Shown here: positions 8,565-18,796 of the stretch, piece after piece
How positions within the stretch are numbered: the first letter of the stretch is position 1
Layout of the letters: each line of letters begins with the position of its first letter
DNA from: an uncultured Balneola sp.
GTDB lineage: Bacteria; Bacteroidota; Rhodothermia; Balneolales; Balneolaceae
Assembly (NCBI GenBank): GCA_902529115.1
Contig: CABZVB010000005.1
Coordinates: 59,406 to 123,405, forward strand
DNA length: 64,000 bases
Direction of reading: 5' to 3'
Position numbers and translations under genes: made by a program
The notes under the pieces: model-generated
What the model saw: only the letters and a program-made list of their open reading frames with translations
What the model was told of the DNA's origin: nothing
The model's database searches: none

Positions 8565-11426
8565 ATGGCAGATAAAAAAATCTTATTAATTGATGGCATG
8601 GCTCTGGCTTACCGTTCACATTTTGCTTTTATACGAGCTAATCTAGTCAACAGTGAAGGAATTCCCACTGGACCTATCATGGGTTTTGCCAATACCATGG
8701 ATAAACTAATCGACGAGTTTGAACCCAGTCATGTAGCTGTTGCATGGGATACACATGCCCCTACATTTCGGCACGAATGGGATGACCGTTATAAGGCACA
8801 AAGGCCACCACAACCCGAAGAATTACAAATAGGAATTCCACTCATCAAAGAAATGCTCGGCCATTGGAATATTCCTAATATTGAACAAGATGGCTTCGAA
8901 GCGGATGATATCATTGGAACTCTAGCCTATTCGGTGGAAGCGGGAGAGGCAGAGGTGTATTTAGTAACCCCTGATAAGGATTTTATGCAGTTGGTAAATC
9001 GGCATGTGTTTATGCTTAAGCCCAATAATAAAAATGGGGGCTTTGATCGTGTCGATGAAGAAGGAGTGAAGGAGTATTTTGGAGTCTATCCCAATCAAGT
9101 TATTGATGTATTAGCCCTTTTGGGTGATGCGTCCGATAATATTCCTGGTGTGCCTGGAATCGGAAAAAAAGGGGCGCCAAAGTTGATAGAGCAATTTGAA
9201 TCACTGGACAAATTATTAGATCAGGCATCAACTATTTCAGCTAAAAGGCAAAGAGAAAGTTTAATTGAATTTGCTGATGAAGCTCGTCATGCTCGAAAAA
9301 TGGTTACCATAAAAACTGATGTGCCTGGAGTAGAATCGTGGATAAATTTGGTTAGGACCGAACCTGATTGGTCTAATTTAGCTGTTTTTTTTTCTAGAAT
9401 GGGTTTTAGAAGCTTGACCCGAAAATATGAAGAACCTGCCTCAGGTGACGTTTCATTGGTGGGTTCTGTCTATTCAATGGATAATCAATCCAATGTCCGA
9501 AATACTTCTAAAATATCAGTAAGTAATGAGAAATCTAATTCCAACAAGGATGGTAGTCACAATAAAGCGACACTGGCAAATAGAGAAAACTCACCAATCA
9601 AAACGGCCAATGATCTCTTTGCAGCGAACAAAAAAATGGCATCCTACAAAGCAAATGAGGTTGAATATCGCTTGCTTGATAATGAAGTAGAACTGTTAGC
9701 TTATTTAGAGTCCATCGACTTAAATCGACCTTTAGTTGTTGATACGGAGACTGATAGTGCAGACCCATTATTGGCTAATTTATTGGGTATAGCAATGACT
9801 CAAGAATCACATAAGGCCGTTTATATTCCGTTTAATCCGGAATGGAATATAGCCTTGAAGCAAATATTAGAGTCTTCTGAGCTTCTAGTTATCGCGCATA
9901 ATTACAAATTTGACTATACGGTGTTGCAGCGACACGGCATTGAACTAGGTGGCGATATTTTCGACACCATGATAGCGGCTTATCTAATTGATTCAGATCA
10001 ACGCTTAAAAATGGATGAGCTTTCTTTGCGCTATTTACGTTATGAGCCCATTCCTATAACGGATCTCATTGATAAGGGCAAAGGGCAGTTAACAATGGCG
10101 GACGTTCCTATAGAGGATATTGTACCTTATGCGTGTGAAGATGCCGACATTACGTTAAGATTATATACTATTTTTTCTGAAAAACTAGAGAATGACGGTT
10201 TACATGAAGTAGCTTTTAATTTAGATTTCCCTTTAAGTCGGGTATTAGCTCGTATGGAAACTACCGGGATTGCCCTTGACACTAAATTACTTAAGGACTT
10301 TTCGGCGGCTCTTAGCGAAGATATGCTACGCTTGAAGTCAGCCATTTTTGACCAATGTGGGGAAGAGTTTAATCTTAATTCACCCTCTCAATTAGGGGAT
10401 ATCCTATTCGATAAATTAGGTTTACCAGCAGGAAAAAAAACAAAAACGGGAAAATACTCAACAAATGAAGCAATATTATCTAAGCTAGCCTATGTGCACA
10501 AAGTGCCTGAGCAAGTACTTGAGTATCGATCTTTAGCTAAATTACAATCTACCTACGCCGACGCACTACCTTCTTTACTTTCGCCAATTAGCCATCGACT
10601 ACACACCAATTATAATCAATGTGTGGCAGCAACTGGTCGGTTAGCATCATCAAATCCAAATTTACAGAATATACCTATTCGCACCAAACGAAGTCGTGAA
10701 ATCAGAAAAGCGTTCATAGCTGAAGAAGGGTACAAAATACTTTCTGCGGATTATTCACAAGTGGAGCTTAGAATTATTGCACACATTTCTGAAGACCAAG
10801 ATATGATTCAAGCTTTTAAGAACGGCGAAGACATTCATGCTCGAACAGCAAAGGAAATCTTTTCATTAGGTAGTTTAGATAATGTAACTTCAGACCATAG
10901 GAGAAAAGCAAAGGAAGTTAATTTTGGGATTCCTTATGGATTAAGTGCTTTCGGCTTAGCTCAAAATCTTGGAATATCCAATGGTGAAGCAAAAGAGATG
11001 ATAGAGGCTTATTTTGGTAGATTTCCTAACATATCTGCATATATCGAATCCGCTAAGAAATTTGTTAAAGTGCATGGTTATGTCAAAACACTCATGGGCA
11101 GAAGACGGTATCTACCGGATATAGAATCTGGAAATTGGAATGCTCGAGCATATGCAGAAAGAGCAGCAATTAATATGCCGATACAAGGGACCGCTGCTGA
11201 TATTATAAAGGTGGCTATGTTATCTATTGATCAATGGATGCGGGAAGAGAATAGTAAAAGTAGGATGCTCTTACAAGTACATGATGAATTGATATTTGAA
11301 CTTCACGAAGATGAGAAGGAATGGGTGCCCAAAACGATTGTAGAAAAAATGGAACAAGCTATTGAGCTACTCGTTCCATTGAAAGTTGAGTGGGGAGTAG
11401 GGAACCAATGGCTAGCAGCGCATTAA
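8565..11426 (+). CDS. polA: DNA polymerase I
   Basis: A 953-residue three-domain PolA. Residues 1-290 are the 5'-3' exonuclease/flap domain (HAPTFRHEWDDRYKAQR, DGFEADDIIGTLA, LLGDASDNIPGVPGIGKKGA). About 295-365 is a Ser/Asn/Lys-rich linker. About 370-555 is a 3'-5' proofreading domain that looks active (VVDTETDS near 392, AHNYKFDYTVL, YACEDADITLRL). About 560-953 is the polymerase: motif A DYSQVELR near 728, motif B with RRKAKEVNFGIPYG, motif C QVHDELIFE near 903. The Phe in motif B is the usual dideoxy-discriminating residue. It works in Okazaki fragment maturation and repair. Confidence 0.97.
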   Translation: MADKKILLIDGMALAYRSHFAFIRANLVNSEGIPTGPIMGFANTMDKLIDEFEPSHVAVAWDTHAPTFRHEWDDRYKAQRPPQPEELQIGIPLIKEMLGHWNIPNIEQDGFEADDIIGTLAYSVEAGEAEVYLVTPDKDFMQLVNRHVFMLKPNNKNGGFDRVDEEGVKEYFGVYPNQVIDVLALLGDASDNIPGVPGIGKKGAPKLIEQFESLDKLLDQASTISAKRQRESLIEFADEARHARKMVTIKTDVPGVESWINLVRTEPDWSNLAVFFSRMGFRSLTRKYEEPASGDVSLVGSVYSMDNQSNVRNTSKISVSNEKSNSNKDGSHNKATLANRENSPIKTANDLFAANKKMASYKANEVEYRLLDNEVELLAYLESIDLNRPLVVDTETDSADPLLANLLGIAMTQESHKAVYIPFNPEWNIALKQILESSELLVIAHNYKFDYTVLQRHGIELGGDIFDTMIAAYLIDSDQRLKMDELSLRYLRYEPIPITDLIDKGKGQLTMADVPIEDIVPYACEDADITLRLYTIFSEKLENDGLHEVAFNLDFPLSRVLARMETTGIALDTKLLKDFSAALSEDMLRLKSAIFDQCGEEFNLNSPSQLGDILFDKLGLPAGKKTKTGKYSTNEAILSKLAYVHKVPEQVLEYRSLAKLQSTYADALPSLLSPISHRLHTNYNQCVAATGRLASSNPNLQNIPIRTKRSREIRKAFIAEEGYKILSADYSQVELRIIAHISEDQDMIQAFKNGEDIHARTAKEIFSLGSLDNVTSDHRRKAKEVNFGIPYGLSAFGLAQNLGISNGEAKEMIEAYFGRFPNISAYIESAKKFVKVHGYVKTLMGRRRYLPDIESGNWNARAYAERAAINMPIQGTAADIIKVAMLSIDQWMREENSKSRMLLQVHDELIFELHEDEKEWVPKTIVEKMEQAIELLVPLKVEWGVGNQWLAAH

Positions 11427-11427
11427 T

Positions 11428-11456
11428 ACCATCCCTTAAATTCTACAAGGGATGGT
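11428..11456. terminator. Inverted repeat between convergent polA and hisI, probable terminator
   Basis: ACCATCCCTT at 11428-11437 and AAGGGATGGT at 11447-11456 form a perfect ten-pair stem with a nine-base loop, two bases after the polA stop and before the convergent hisI stop. There is no long T run on either side, so strength is uncertain; it could serve both directions. Confidence 0.55.
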
Positions 11457-11495
11457 TATTTCGGCCTTAATGCTAATTTAACTCTGGTAGTTCGG

Positions 11496-11978
11496 TTAAA
11501 GTATAGTAGGGTTAGGTGCGTCACCGTAAACTTCTTTGGGGTCAAATACCTTTTCATCCTCTTCGTAGACTAGCTGCCCATTTGCTTGCTCAAATTCAAT
11601 TTTAATGGGTACGCTTCTATAAAAGCAAGTTCGATAACCTACATGGCAACTTGCACCATTTCCTTGAACTTCTACTCGCAGCCAAACACAATCTTGATCA
11701 TCATCAATACGTAGTTCCTTAACTAATTGGGTTAAACCTGATGTAGCACCTTTATGCCAAAGTGTTTTTCTACTCCTGGAGTAGTATACAGCCTTGCCTA
11801 ATACTATGGTCGTTTTAAGTGCTTCTTCGTTCATATACCCGTGCATGAGTAATTCTCCTGAAAGGTAATCTGTAGTAACCACTGGAATTAAGCCTTGGGG
11901 GTCAAATTTTGGAGCAAAATCGTGTGATTCTTCTACTTGTTTGATCGAAATTCTTTCTTTAAAAATAATATTGGTCAT
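11496..11978 (-). CDS. hisI: Phosphoribosyl-AMP cyclohydrolase
   Basis: A 160-residue HisI. The motifs [35 protein letters not shown] and [13 protein letters not shown] carry the Asp and Cys ligands for magnesium and zinc. The enzyme opens the purine ring of PR-AMP in the third step of histidine biosynthesis. It is the single-function form: no HisE domain follows, and the protein ends shortly after the core. It carries an extra ~25 residues at the N-terminus. No other his biosynthetic gene is adjacent, although a HisN-type phosphatase lies at 36.6 kb. Confidence 0.94.
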   Translation of the reverse strand: MTNIIFKERISIKQVEESHDFAPKFDPQGLIPVVTTDYLSGELLMHGYMNEEALKTTIVLGKAVYYSRSRKTLWHKGATSGLTQLVKELRIDDDQDCVWLRVEVQGNGASCHVGYRTCFYRSVPIKIEFEQANGQLVYEEDEKVFDPKEVYGDAPNPTIL

Positions 11979-12060
11979 GTTAGCTATGTTCAGATGTAAA
12001 ATTATCTAATTGTCAATGAGTATAATGGATATTATAAACTCTCTTCTTTTGATAGTATAT

Positions 12061-12306
12061 TCATTTTTTCTTTGATAGAGGTACAGGGTCGTATCCACGG
12101 CCTCCCCAAGGATGGCAACGCGAAATTCTCTTTATTCCAAGCAAGCTACCCTTCCATGGTCCCCACTCTTTTAAAGCCTCAATTGTATATTGAGAACAAG
12201 TTGGAGAATACCGGCAACTACGCCCCAAATAAGGAGAGATGGCTAGTTGATAGAAGCGTACTAACCCAATGAGTAGGCCAGAGATGACTTGTTGAAACAA
12301 TTTCAT
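12061..12306 (-). CDS. yidD: Membrane protein insertion efficiency factor YidD
   Basis: An 81-residue protein with the complete YidD signature: [35 protein letters not shown] and [17 protein letters not shown]. It assists YidC-mediated insertion of inner-membrane proteins and is usually a peripheral membrane protein with an amphipathic N-terminus. Its start overlaps the cysS stop by four bases (ATGA-type), so it is translationally coupled to cysS. In many bacteria yidD sits with rnpA and yidC; here it is attached to folE-cysS instead. Confidence 0.94.
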   Translation of the reverse strand: MKLFQQVISGLLIGLVRFYQLAISPYLGRSCRYSPTCSQYTIEALKEWGPWKGSLLGIKRISRCHPWGGRGYDPVPLSKKK

Positions 12307-13817
12307 TTGGGCAGAGTATACCGAGTTCCTTCCTTACTATCTTTTAATTCGATGTCTAGATCTTTAAGCCTGTCTCGAATAATATCTGATAACTCAAATT
12401 CCCTATCCATTCTAGCTTTGGTTCTAATATCAATTAATAAATGGAGTAAATCCTCACTTAGTTTATTATTGAAATTACTACCAGATTTATTTGATAAATT
12501 AGTTTCTAGTCCAAGTACTTCGGTTAAAGCAATTTTGAGCCAATTTTGTAGAGCGAGTAAATCCGAAGGTGACTGACCGGCGGTAATTTTTTTCTTTATT
12601 TTTTTCGTATTGTCAAATAGGCTAGCTATAGCTTGTGCCGTATTAAAGTCATCATTCATTGCGGACTCAAAAGTTGCCTTAAAATTTGGAAGTACTTTAT
12701 TATTATTTACATCATTTTTATGATCATGACGGTTCTGGGGTTTATAAATCAGTATACTTTCAATGGTTGACAGTAGTGATTGAAAACCAGCTTCAGCAGC
12801 TTCTAGCGCTTTTTCTGAAAAGTCGGTAGTACTGCGATAGTGACTTTGTAGCAGAAAAAAGCGAATAACTTGAGGGTCCCAAGAGCGCTGAAGTAAAGGA
12901 TGAGAGCCGTTAAAAAACTGTTCTAGGCTTATGGCATTACCAAGGGATTTCCCCATTTTTTGTCCATCCAGTGTAACCATATTATTGTGAAGCCAGTATT
13001 TCGCAAATGATTTCCCAGTAGAACATTCAGCTTGAGCAATCTCACATTCGTGATGAGGGAACTGATTTTCAATTCCACCACCGTGAATATCAAAGTGAGC
13101 CCCTAAATATTTTATGCTCATAGCTGAGCATTCGATATGCCACCCTGGATACCCAACTCCCCAAGGTGAAGGCCATTTCATTAGGTGTTTATCATCGGCT
13201 TTTTTCCATAAAGCAAAATCTGCTGGGTTGCGTTTATCTGATGCAGACTTAATACGCGTTCCACTTGATGCATTTTCAACATTTCTGCCGCTTAATTGGC
13301 CATAATTGGGGGCTGATTGTATATCAAAGTATACATTCCCATCAATAGCGTAAGCATACCCTTTATCTATTAAATCCTGAATCATTGTAATTTGTTCAGG
13401 AATATGACCGGTGGCTCTAGGGGAAATATCAGGACGCAGAACTGACAGCGCATCCATATCCCGAAAATATGTATAGGTGTATGTTTCAGCTATCTCCATA
13501 GGATCGACCCGTTCGATAAGTGCTTTTTTGGAAATTTTGTCTTCCCCTTCGTCCCCGTCTCCTACTAAATGACCAACGTCGGTAATATTCTGCACATATC
13601 TAACTTTATAATCTAAATAACTTAAGTATCGACGAATAACATCGAAAGAAACATAACTTTTGGCGTGGCCTAAATGAGCATCTCCATACACCGTTGGACC
13701 GCATACATACATACCTATATGAGGAGCATGTATAGGCTCAAAAAGTTCTTTCTTTCTAGTTAATGAATTGTAAACATGTAATGCAGATGAGCTCATACTA
13801 CTAACATAGTTAAACAT
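12303..13817 (-). CDS. cysS: Cysteine--tRNA ligase
   Basis: A 504-residue class I aminoacyl-tRNA synthetase. The HIGH-type motif is HLGH near residue 48, after [11 protein letters not shown]. The KMSKS-type motif is KMGKS near 290. Zinc ligands are visible as the Cys in YVCGP, the Cys in [10 protein letters not shown] and the His/Glu in FPHHECE. It charges tRNA-Cys. The ATG at 13817 follows the folE stop directly (TAAATG), suggesting coupled translation; an internal ATG at 13796 ([11 protein letters not shown]) is an alternative start closer to the usual family N-terminus. Confidence 0.96.
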   Translation of the reverse strand: MFNYVSSMSSSALHVYNSLTRKKELFEPIHAPHIGMYVCGPTVYGDAHLGHAKSYVSFDVIRRYLSYLDYKVRYVQNITDVGHLVGDGDEGEDKISKKALIERVDPMEIAETYTYTYFRDMDALSVLRPDISPRATGHIPEQITMIQDLIDKGYAYAIDGNVYFDIQSAPNYGQLSGRNVENASSGTRIKSASDKRNPADFALWKKADDKHLMKWPSPWGVGYPGWHIECSAMSIKYLGAHFDIHGGGIENQFPHHECEIAQAECSTGKSFAKYWLHNNMVTLDGQKMGKSLGNAISLEQFFNGSHPLLQRSWDPQVIRFFLLQSHYRSTTDFSEKALEAAEAGFQSLLSTIESILIYKPQNRHDHKNDVNNNKVLPNFKATFESAMNDDFNTAQAIASLFDNTKKIKKKITAGQSPSDLLALQNWLKIALTEVLGLETNLSNKSGSNFNNKLSEDLLHLLIDIRTKARMDREFELSDIIRDRLKDLDIELKDSKEGTRYTLPK

Positions 13818-14504
13818 TTATTCAGATGGGGTGCGAATAAAATCTATAAATTTTAGTTGTGTATCTTTCTTTTTGAATGCCCCTCTAAACTCGGAAGTAA
13901 TGGTGCTACTCGTATGATCTTTAATTCCTCTCATTGAAACACATAAATGCTTGCTTTCAATATAAACAGCCACATCTTCGGTATTCATTGCATTTGAAAT
14001 TGCATCAGCAATTTGCAGGGTTAATCGTTCCTGAACCTGAGGTCTTCGAGAGTAATAATCTACTAAACGATTGATTTTTGAAAGACCAATAACCTTTCCT
14101 TTAGATATGTAGGCAACATGTGCTTTGCCTATAAAGGGAAGAAAGTGATGTTCGCAAAAAGAATTCACTTGTATATTTTTTTCAATAACTACATCTGAGT
14201 AATCATAATTATTGTTAAACGTTCTTGCTTCTGGTCTGTTGGCTGGGTTTAAACCATTGAATACTTCTTTAACATACATTTTAGCAACTCTTCGTGGAGT
14301 TCCCTTAAGGCTGTCGTCAGTTAAATCTAAACCAAGGATGTCCATTATTTTTGCAAAATGATACTGTATCTGCGTAATTTTTTTGTCATCACTTAACTCA
14401 AAGGCGTCGGATCTAATAGGGGTTGATTCAGAACTTCCAGCATGAGCTTCTCCCATTTGGTCAAATTCTTCATACTGATCTAGGGTGTCGATCCGCTCTT
14501 TCAT
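13818..14504 (-). CDS. folE: GTP cyclohydrolase I
   Basis: A 228-residue FolE. It has the zinc and active-site motifs [18 protein letters not shown] near residue 117 and [10 protein letters not shown] near 186, with [19 protein letters not shown] between them. It converts GTP to dihydroneopterin triphosphate, the entry to folate (and often queuosine or tetrahydrobiopterin) synthesis. The ~45 N-terminal residues are polar and not conserved. It is first in a folE-cysS-yidD transcription unit. The upstream gap (14505-14691) holds the divergent promoter region shared with the Dabb gene. Confidence 0.96.
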   Translation of the reverse strand: MKERIDTLDQYEEFDQMGEAHAGSSESTPIRSDAFELSDDKKITQIQYHFAKIMDILGLDLTDDSLKGTPRRVAKMYVKEVFNGLNPANRPEARTFNNNYDYSDVVIEKNIQVNSFCEHHFLPFIGKAHVAYISKGKVIGLSKINRLVDYYSRRPQVQERLTLQIADAISNAMNTEDVAVYIESKHLCVSMRGIKDHTSSTITSEFRGAFKKKDTQLKFIDFIRTPSE

Positions 14505-14691
14505 AATAATTGGAGAATTTCAGTAGTTTGTATGCAAACGCTAAGCATATATTAATTAGTAAAGATACGTTTATTTAGTGAAATTTGTTTCGAAATTAAC
14601 GAGCTTCTTTAGTCTTCACTAGCTCAATAATAGGTGTCTTTAGCAAAGATCCTGTTTAATGCAATGATATATACTCACCTAATAAATACTC

Positions 14692-14997
14692 ATGCTACAA
14701 CATATTGTCCTTTGGAAAATTAAAGAGGACTTCCAAGGAGTTCCTAAAAGTCAATTAATTCAAGAATTCAAGAATAAATTAGAGCGATTGCCAGAGCTAA
14801 TTTCTGATATTGATCATCTACAGGTATTTGTAAATGTTGAAGGGGAGGGTGAACAGGTTTGTGACCTGTGCCTATTTTCAGTGCATGCAGACCAAAAAGC
14901 TCTCCAACGGTATACAGAGCATCCAGAACATCAAAAAGTACTTTTGTTCGCCAAAAATATTGTTATCGAGCGAAGAGTGGTTGACGCTATTTCGTAA
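14692..14997 (+). CDS. Dabb family (stress-responsive A/B barrel) protein
   Basis: A 101-residue protein with the Dabb pattern: MLQHIVLWKIKED at the start, a central DLCLFSVHADQKALQRYTEHPEHQ stretch and a final VIERRVVDA strand. These small dimeric alpha/beta barrels are widespread. Most bacterial members have no assigned reaction, though some act as cyclases or bind small aromatic ligands. The gene is 11 bases upstream of the Smr gene and likely co-transcribed with it. Confidence 0.82.
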   Translation: MLQHIVLWKIKEDFQGVPKSQLIQEFKNKLERLPELISDIDHLQVFVNVEGEGEQVCDLCLFSVHADQKALQRYTEHPEHQKVLLFAKNIVIERRVVDAIS

Positions 14998-15008
14998 ATA
15001 TTATTGCT

Positions 15009-15287
15009 ATGTCAGATAAGTATGAAGTTCAAGAATACCCAATAGACGGAATTTTGGATTTGCACTCCTTTAAACCCAAGGAGATAAACAGCCTAATTCC
15101 TGAATATATAACTGAGTGTATTAGCAGAAATATCGTAGAAATACGAATAATACACGGGAAGGGTAAAGGGATATTACGAAGGGGAGTTCATGCTATACTA
15201 GAACGAGATCCACGAGTGATTTCATTCGAAACAGCCAATGATCGTTCTTCATGGGGAGCTACTGTCGTACACCTGACACCAGCTTAG
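15009..15287 (+). CDS. Small Smr/MutS2-C-terminal domain protein
   Basis: A 92-residue stand-alone Smr domain. It begins the domain with LDLHSF (the conserved DLH), continues with VEIRIIHGKGKGILR (the HGxGxG loop) and closes with SSWGATVVHL. Smr domains are nucleases acting on structured DNA or RNA; stand-alone versions have been linked to ribosome rescue or RNA cleavage. No MutS2 part is attached. It is co-directional with the Dabb gene and convergent with the GH16 gene, whose stop is 26 bases away. Confidence 0.87.
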   Translation: MSDKYEVQEYPIDGILDLHSFKPKEINSLIPEYITECISRNIVEIRIIHGKGKGILRRGVHAILERDPRVISFETANDRSSWGATVVHLTPA

Positions 15288-15312
15288 TAAGTCTTTGAAA
15301 ATATTTGTCAAT

Positions 15313-16137
15313 TTAGTCTAAGGCGTATACACGAACATAATCAATCTCCATGGTAGCAGGAAATATCGAGTCATCTACCCCATCCAATCCGCCTAAATTT
15401 CCACCGACAGCAACATTCATTAAGAAGTAGTGAGGTTTATCAAAAGGCCAATTTTCTTGGTTGTAATCTTCAGGCCTGTTGATAGTTAATAAAACTTGTT
15501 CTGGGCCATTTACATAGAATACTAGACGTTTTTCTTCCCAAAGAAGTCCAAAAATATTGAACTCCTCCTCAATATTTGATAGGGGTACAAATCCTGAGCT
15601 CAGTTGAGTGCCGTTCATATGATTATTGGCCTGAGAGTGAATAGTCATTAGAACAGAATCTGTGTTGGAACTTATGTATTCCATTAAATCTATTTCTCCG
15701 CAGAGAGGCCATCCAAGATCCTCGATATTCTCACCTAGCATCCATAAAGCTGTCCAAATACCAGGCCCCTTATATTCGGGCATTTTGGCGCGTATTTCTA
15801 TTCTTCCATATAAAAAAGATTCCCGACTATTAATTCTTGCGGAGGTATAATCACCTACCCGTTGCCCGGGCCCAATTTTTCGTGCAGTTATTCTAAGGGT
15901 GCCATTATTTACTTCCACATTATCAGAGCCTTGCGGCTGATAATTTTGCAATTCGTTATTGCCCCATCCATGATCGCCAGTTTCAAACTTCCATTTGTTG
16001 GTATCAATAAAGTCCCCTTCAAATTCATCGGACCAAATTAAATTTTCAGTACCTTTGGGTTCGTCTTCAGTTTTTGTAGTACAATGAAGGGTACCTAATA
16101 GAAGGCTACAAAATAGGATTGGGATAAGTTTTTTCAT
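15313..16137 (-). CDS. Glycoside hydrolase family 16 (laminarinase-like) secreted protein
   Basis: A 274-residue protein with an N-terminal export signal (MKKLIPILFCSLLLGTLHC; the Cys at 19 is a probable but non-ideal lipobox). The GH16 fold follows. The catalytic EIDxxE motif is GEIDLMEYI near residue 145 with both glutamates present, and WTALWMLG, YFLMNVAVGG and EIDYVRVY are the flanking GH16 strands. Family members with this layout hydrolyse beta-1,3-glucans such as laminarin, an abundant algal storage glycan. The gene stands alone with no receptor beside it. Substrate is inferred from family resemblance. Confidence 0.9.
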   Translation of the reverse strand: MKKLIPILFCSLLLGTLHCTTKTEDEPKGTENLIWSDEFEGDFIDTNKWKFETGDHGWGNNELQNYQPQGSDNVEVNNGTLRITARKIGPGQRVGDYTSARINSRESFLYGRIEIRAKMPEYKGPGIWTALWMLGENIEDLGWPLCGEIDLMEYISSNTDSVLMTIHSQANNHMNGTQLSSGFVPLSNIEEEFNIFGLLWEEKRLVFYVNGPEQVLLTINRPEDYNQENWPFDKPHYFLMNVAVGGNLGGLDGVDDSIFPATMEIDYVRVYALD

Positions 16138-16317
16138 GATTATTATACAGATTGTCTGTAGTGGTGGTTACGGGATTATTTGTAATTTAAGTATTGATAT
16201 AAAAAGTATAAAATACCTTAAATTAGTAAAGAAGATTTGTCTTTATTCGTATATTTTCTAATCATTATCTAAATACAGGTAATTATTTTCTAAACTCAAT
16301 TAGCACATTTTTTTGTC

Positions 16318-17016
16318 ATGGATTTACAGTCAAGAACTTATGTAGAGAGTATACCGTCAGTTGAAGCTGATTTTATGCAAAAAGTCTATATATGGATGAC
16401 TTTAGCGTTAACTTTGACGGGTTATGTAGCCTATAGTACTGCGCAATCTGAATTATTGTTAGGAATCATATTTAGCTCCTTATTTGTCTTTTTTGGGATA
16501 ATTGTAGGCCAACTAGTCCTAGTAATTTGGATTTTATCAGGTATTCAAAGAATGTCATCAAATATGGCGATAGGATTATTTCTATTATATTCGGTACTAA
16601 ATGGGCTCACCCTTTCCGTTCTACTTATTGCCTATACTGGAGCCTCTGTTGCATCAACATTTTTTATAACCGCTGGGATGTTTGGAGTTATGAGTATGTA
16701 TGGCTACACTACAAAACAAGATCTCTCTAGCTGGGGTAATCTTTTATTTATGGCCTTAATTGGACTTATTTTGGCAAGTGTTGTTAATACCTTTTTGCAG
16801 AGTTCAGGACTTTATTGGATTATTAGTTACACAGGAGTTTTAGTTTTTGTTGGTTTAACAGCCTACGATACACAAAAAATAAAGCAATTAGCTGCACAGG
16901 TGATCGCGGAATCAGAAGAGGGAAGAAAGGTAGCTATTTTGGGTGCACTTAGATTGTATCTAGATTTTGTTAATATGTTCATTTTTATGCTCAGAATATT
17001 GGGCAATAGGCGATAA
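16318..17016 (+). CDS. Bax inhibitor-1/YccA family membrane protein
   Basis: A 232-residue integral membrane protein with seven hydrophobic segments. It carries BI-1 features: an N-terminal FMQKVYIWMTLALTLTGYVA, GLTLSVLL, GMFGVMSMYGYTTKQDLSSWG, and a C-terminal VFVGLTAYDTQKIKQ with the conserved Asp, then GALRLYLDFVNMFIFMLRILG. Bacterial homologues behave as pH-sensitive calcium-leak channels or interact with FtsH. The stop at 17016 is immediately followed by the ATG of a decayed MerC-like gene, so the two were once probably an operon. Confidence 0.93.
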   Translation: MDLQSRTYVESIPSVEADFMQKVYIWMTLALTLTGYVAYSTAQSELLLGIIFSSLFVFFGIIVGQLVLVIWILSGIQRMSSNMAIGLFLLYSVLNGLTLSVLLIAYTGASVASTFFITAGMFGVMSMYGYTTKQDLSSWGNLLFMALIGLILASVVNTFLQSSGLYWIISYTGVLVFVGLTAYDTQKIKQLAAQVIAESEEGRKVAILGALRLYLDFVNMFIFMLRILGNRR

Positions 17017-17434
17017 ATGGTAGAAGAGAATTCGCAACCGTAGGCGGATTCAAAGCGTAAGAAATTACCTCAGGCTGAGACGTTAAACAAACAAAGATCA
17101 TGGAATCGACTCGGTGTAGGTCTTTCCTTTGTTTCTGCGATTCAATGTTTATTAGTTCCTATATTTATTTCATTAAACCCTTTGTGGTCAGCCTTAGAGG
17201 ATGTGCGTGAATTTACTCATTTGGTTTTCTTTTTAGCCATTGCCCCTATAGTGATTTTATCTTTAATACTATTAGATGCCAATAAGTTCGTAACTTTTTT
17301 TGGTTTATGACACCATCATTATTTTCCTGGCTCGGTTATATAACTATAGTCTTATCTAGTATGAAGAAGCTGTAGTTACTCTATTTGGGAGTTTTACTTT
17401 AATCACTAGACATTGGATACATTATCGCGCATAG
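17017..17434 (+). pseudogene. Decayed MerC-like membrane protein gene
   Basis: An ATG directly abuts the BI-1 stop but meets TAG after eight codons (17041). In that same frame the downstream sequence still reads WNRLGVGLSFVSAIQCLLVP (about 17101-17160), then LNPLWSALEDVREFTHLVFF, until a TGA at 17308-17310. Shifting frame recovers SLFSWLGYITIVLSS, and a second shift recovers EEAVVTLFGSFTLITRHWIH before TAG at 17432. The order matches MerC-domain proteins (LGMxLSxxCxIHC start; EExxTLxGSxxLIxxH end). The usual Cys-xx-His-Cys metal motif here reads SAIQC, so active residues are also lost. Confidence 0.75.
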
Positions 17435-17532
17435 GTACAGTTACAAAATGAGGATGATACTTTTGTGAAATATTTACTAATGTAAGCATTCAAAGTGGAT
17501 AAAGACCTATTTTTTTAGATAGCTCAACCTAT

Positions 17533-18732
17533 TTATAGATTAGCTAATAAACGGCTAATATTCTCTGCTTGGATAGATGATGAGGTCTTATAAGTGTTCT
17601 TATCATTGGGTGATTGTAATAATTCGTTAGCTTTTGATCTTATTTCTTTTGCTAAGCCCCATGAGAGCGTTACGCCAGCACCTCCTAAACCGTAGGCATG
17701 TATGTGCGGCACCTTATTAGAGGGGTCAATCTCAAAACAAAGGGATGAATTCGGACCTAGATATCGGTATCCATGTATTTTGGATTTGATTTGTGAGTTG
17801 TGAATTTTAGTATTGGTACTGTGCTCTATTAGAATTTTGTTAAGTTCAAATATAGCAGAATAGGGCCAATCTAGATTACTTTCTGTTTTTTTGTAGTTTA
17901 GAAGCAATTCATCGCCTTTCCATTTTTCTCCGATTAATTTTCCAGCAATTCGACTTCCACCAAGAATCATTGTGCCACTCCGAGGATAACTATAAATGTC
18001 TTGGGGTTTCCCATTCTGTGTACTATATACCTTTAATGGCGGGGTATAATTATATGAAAATACATCCCCGTCTGGATTATGCAGTTTTGGCGCATCATCA
18101 ATATCAAGTAAATGGCCTTTCAGCAAACTTAAGGGTTTATTGTGCATTTTTTCTAAACCCGAGCCACAAGCCAGTATTACTAAAGAATAATGTTCGGCGG
18201 AGAATCTATAGTTAATTCGTGAGAAATCAATTATTTCATGGGTAAAAGGGATTTCAAGAGTTGTGAATATCTTTAATAGGGCTTTCCAATAAACAGGCCA
18301 GTCAACGAAGAACATGGGGAACTTCCAAGCACGTGAAAGTGGGTAATTGGGTATGTGCGGGATAAATGAATTGCCACTTATAGGTATTTCAGTATATCCT
18401 GGTAACCACTTTAAGTAGGCTGGTTTCTTTTTGGTGGGCTCAGAAAATACCTCATAATGAATTTGGCGATAGATACCTGAAAAATTAAGCTCATATAATT
18501 GTTCATAGAATATGGCCGAGCTTAGAAAAAGCTTTTTTGAAATAGGGCTTGTTACCGAATGAGGCACAATAGAAGCCGCAGGAAAGGCGCTGGCGAAAAA
18601 AGGATTACTATGATCAATTACAGGGTATTTACGAGCAAATACATGAACATCATACCCTGATAAACGAAGCAATATCGCTGTTGTTAGTCCAGTGACGCCA
18701 GCACCAACAATAGCAACTTTTTTTAAACTCAT
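17533..18732 (-). CDS. D-amino-acid oxidase-like FAD-dependent oxidoreductase
   Basis: A 399-residue FAD enzyme. The N-terminal dinucleotide motif is VAIVGAGVTGLTTAILLRLSG (residues ~6-26). Later motifs fit the eukaryote-like D-amino-acid oxidase family: SYPRSGTMILGGSR near 250-265 and HAYGLGGAGVTLSWGLA near 350-367. The expected reaction is oxidative deamination of D-amino acids to 2-oxo acids with hydrogen peroxide, useful for recycling peptidoglycan-derived D-amino acids. Its start is 64 bases from the divergent FNR gene. D-aspartate oxidase and other DAO-family specificities cannot be excluded. Confidence 0.82.
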   Translation of the reverse strand: MSLKKVAIVGAGVTGLTTAILLRLSGYDVHVFARKYPVIDHSNPFFASAFPAASIVPHSVTSPISKKLFLSSAIFYEQLYELNFSGIYRQIHYEVFSEPTKKKPAYLKWLPGYTEIPISGNSFIPHIPNYPLSRAWKFPMFFVDWPVYWKALLKIFTTLEIPFTHEIIDFSRINYRFSAEHYSLVILACGSGLEKMHNKPLSLLKGHLLDIDDAPKLHNPDGDVFSYNYTPPLKVYSTQNGKPQDIYSYPRSGTMILGGSRIAGKLIGEKWKGDELLLNYKKTESNLDWPYSAIFELNKILIEHSTNTKIHNSQIKSKIHGYRYLGPNSSLCFEIDPSNKVPHIHAYGLGGAGVTLSWGLAKEIRSKANELLQSPNDKNTYKTSSSIQAENISRLLANL

Positions 18733-18796
18733 ACCTAAAATTACCTTATTTTATTGCTTACTCACTAATATTGAAGTTACTATTTCAGACACTATT

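Noticed and set aside
12072..12576. Two plus-strand open frames opposite yidD and the end of cysS
   Set aside because: Both are antisense shadows of well-conserved proteins on the minus strand.
18325..18345. CACGTGAAA resembling half of a parS site
   Set aside because: Only one arm of the canonical TGTTTCACGTGAAACA is present, and it lies inside the oxidase gene 15 kb from parAB.
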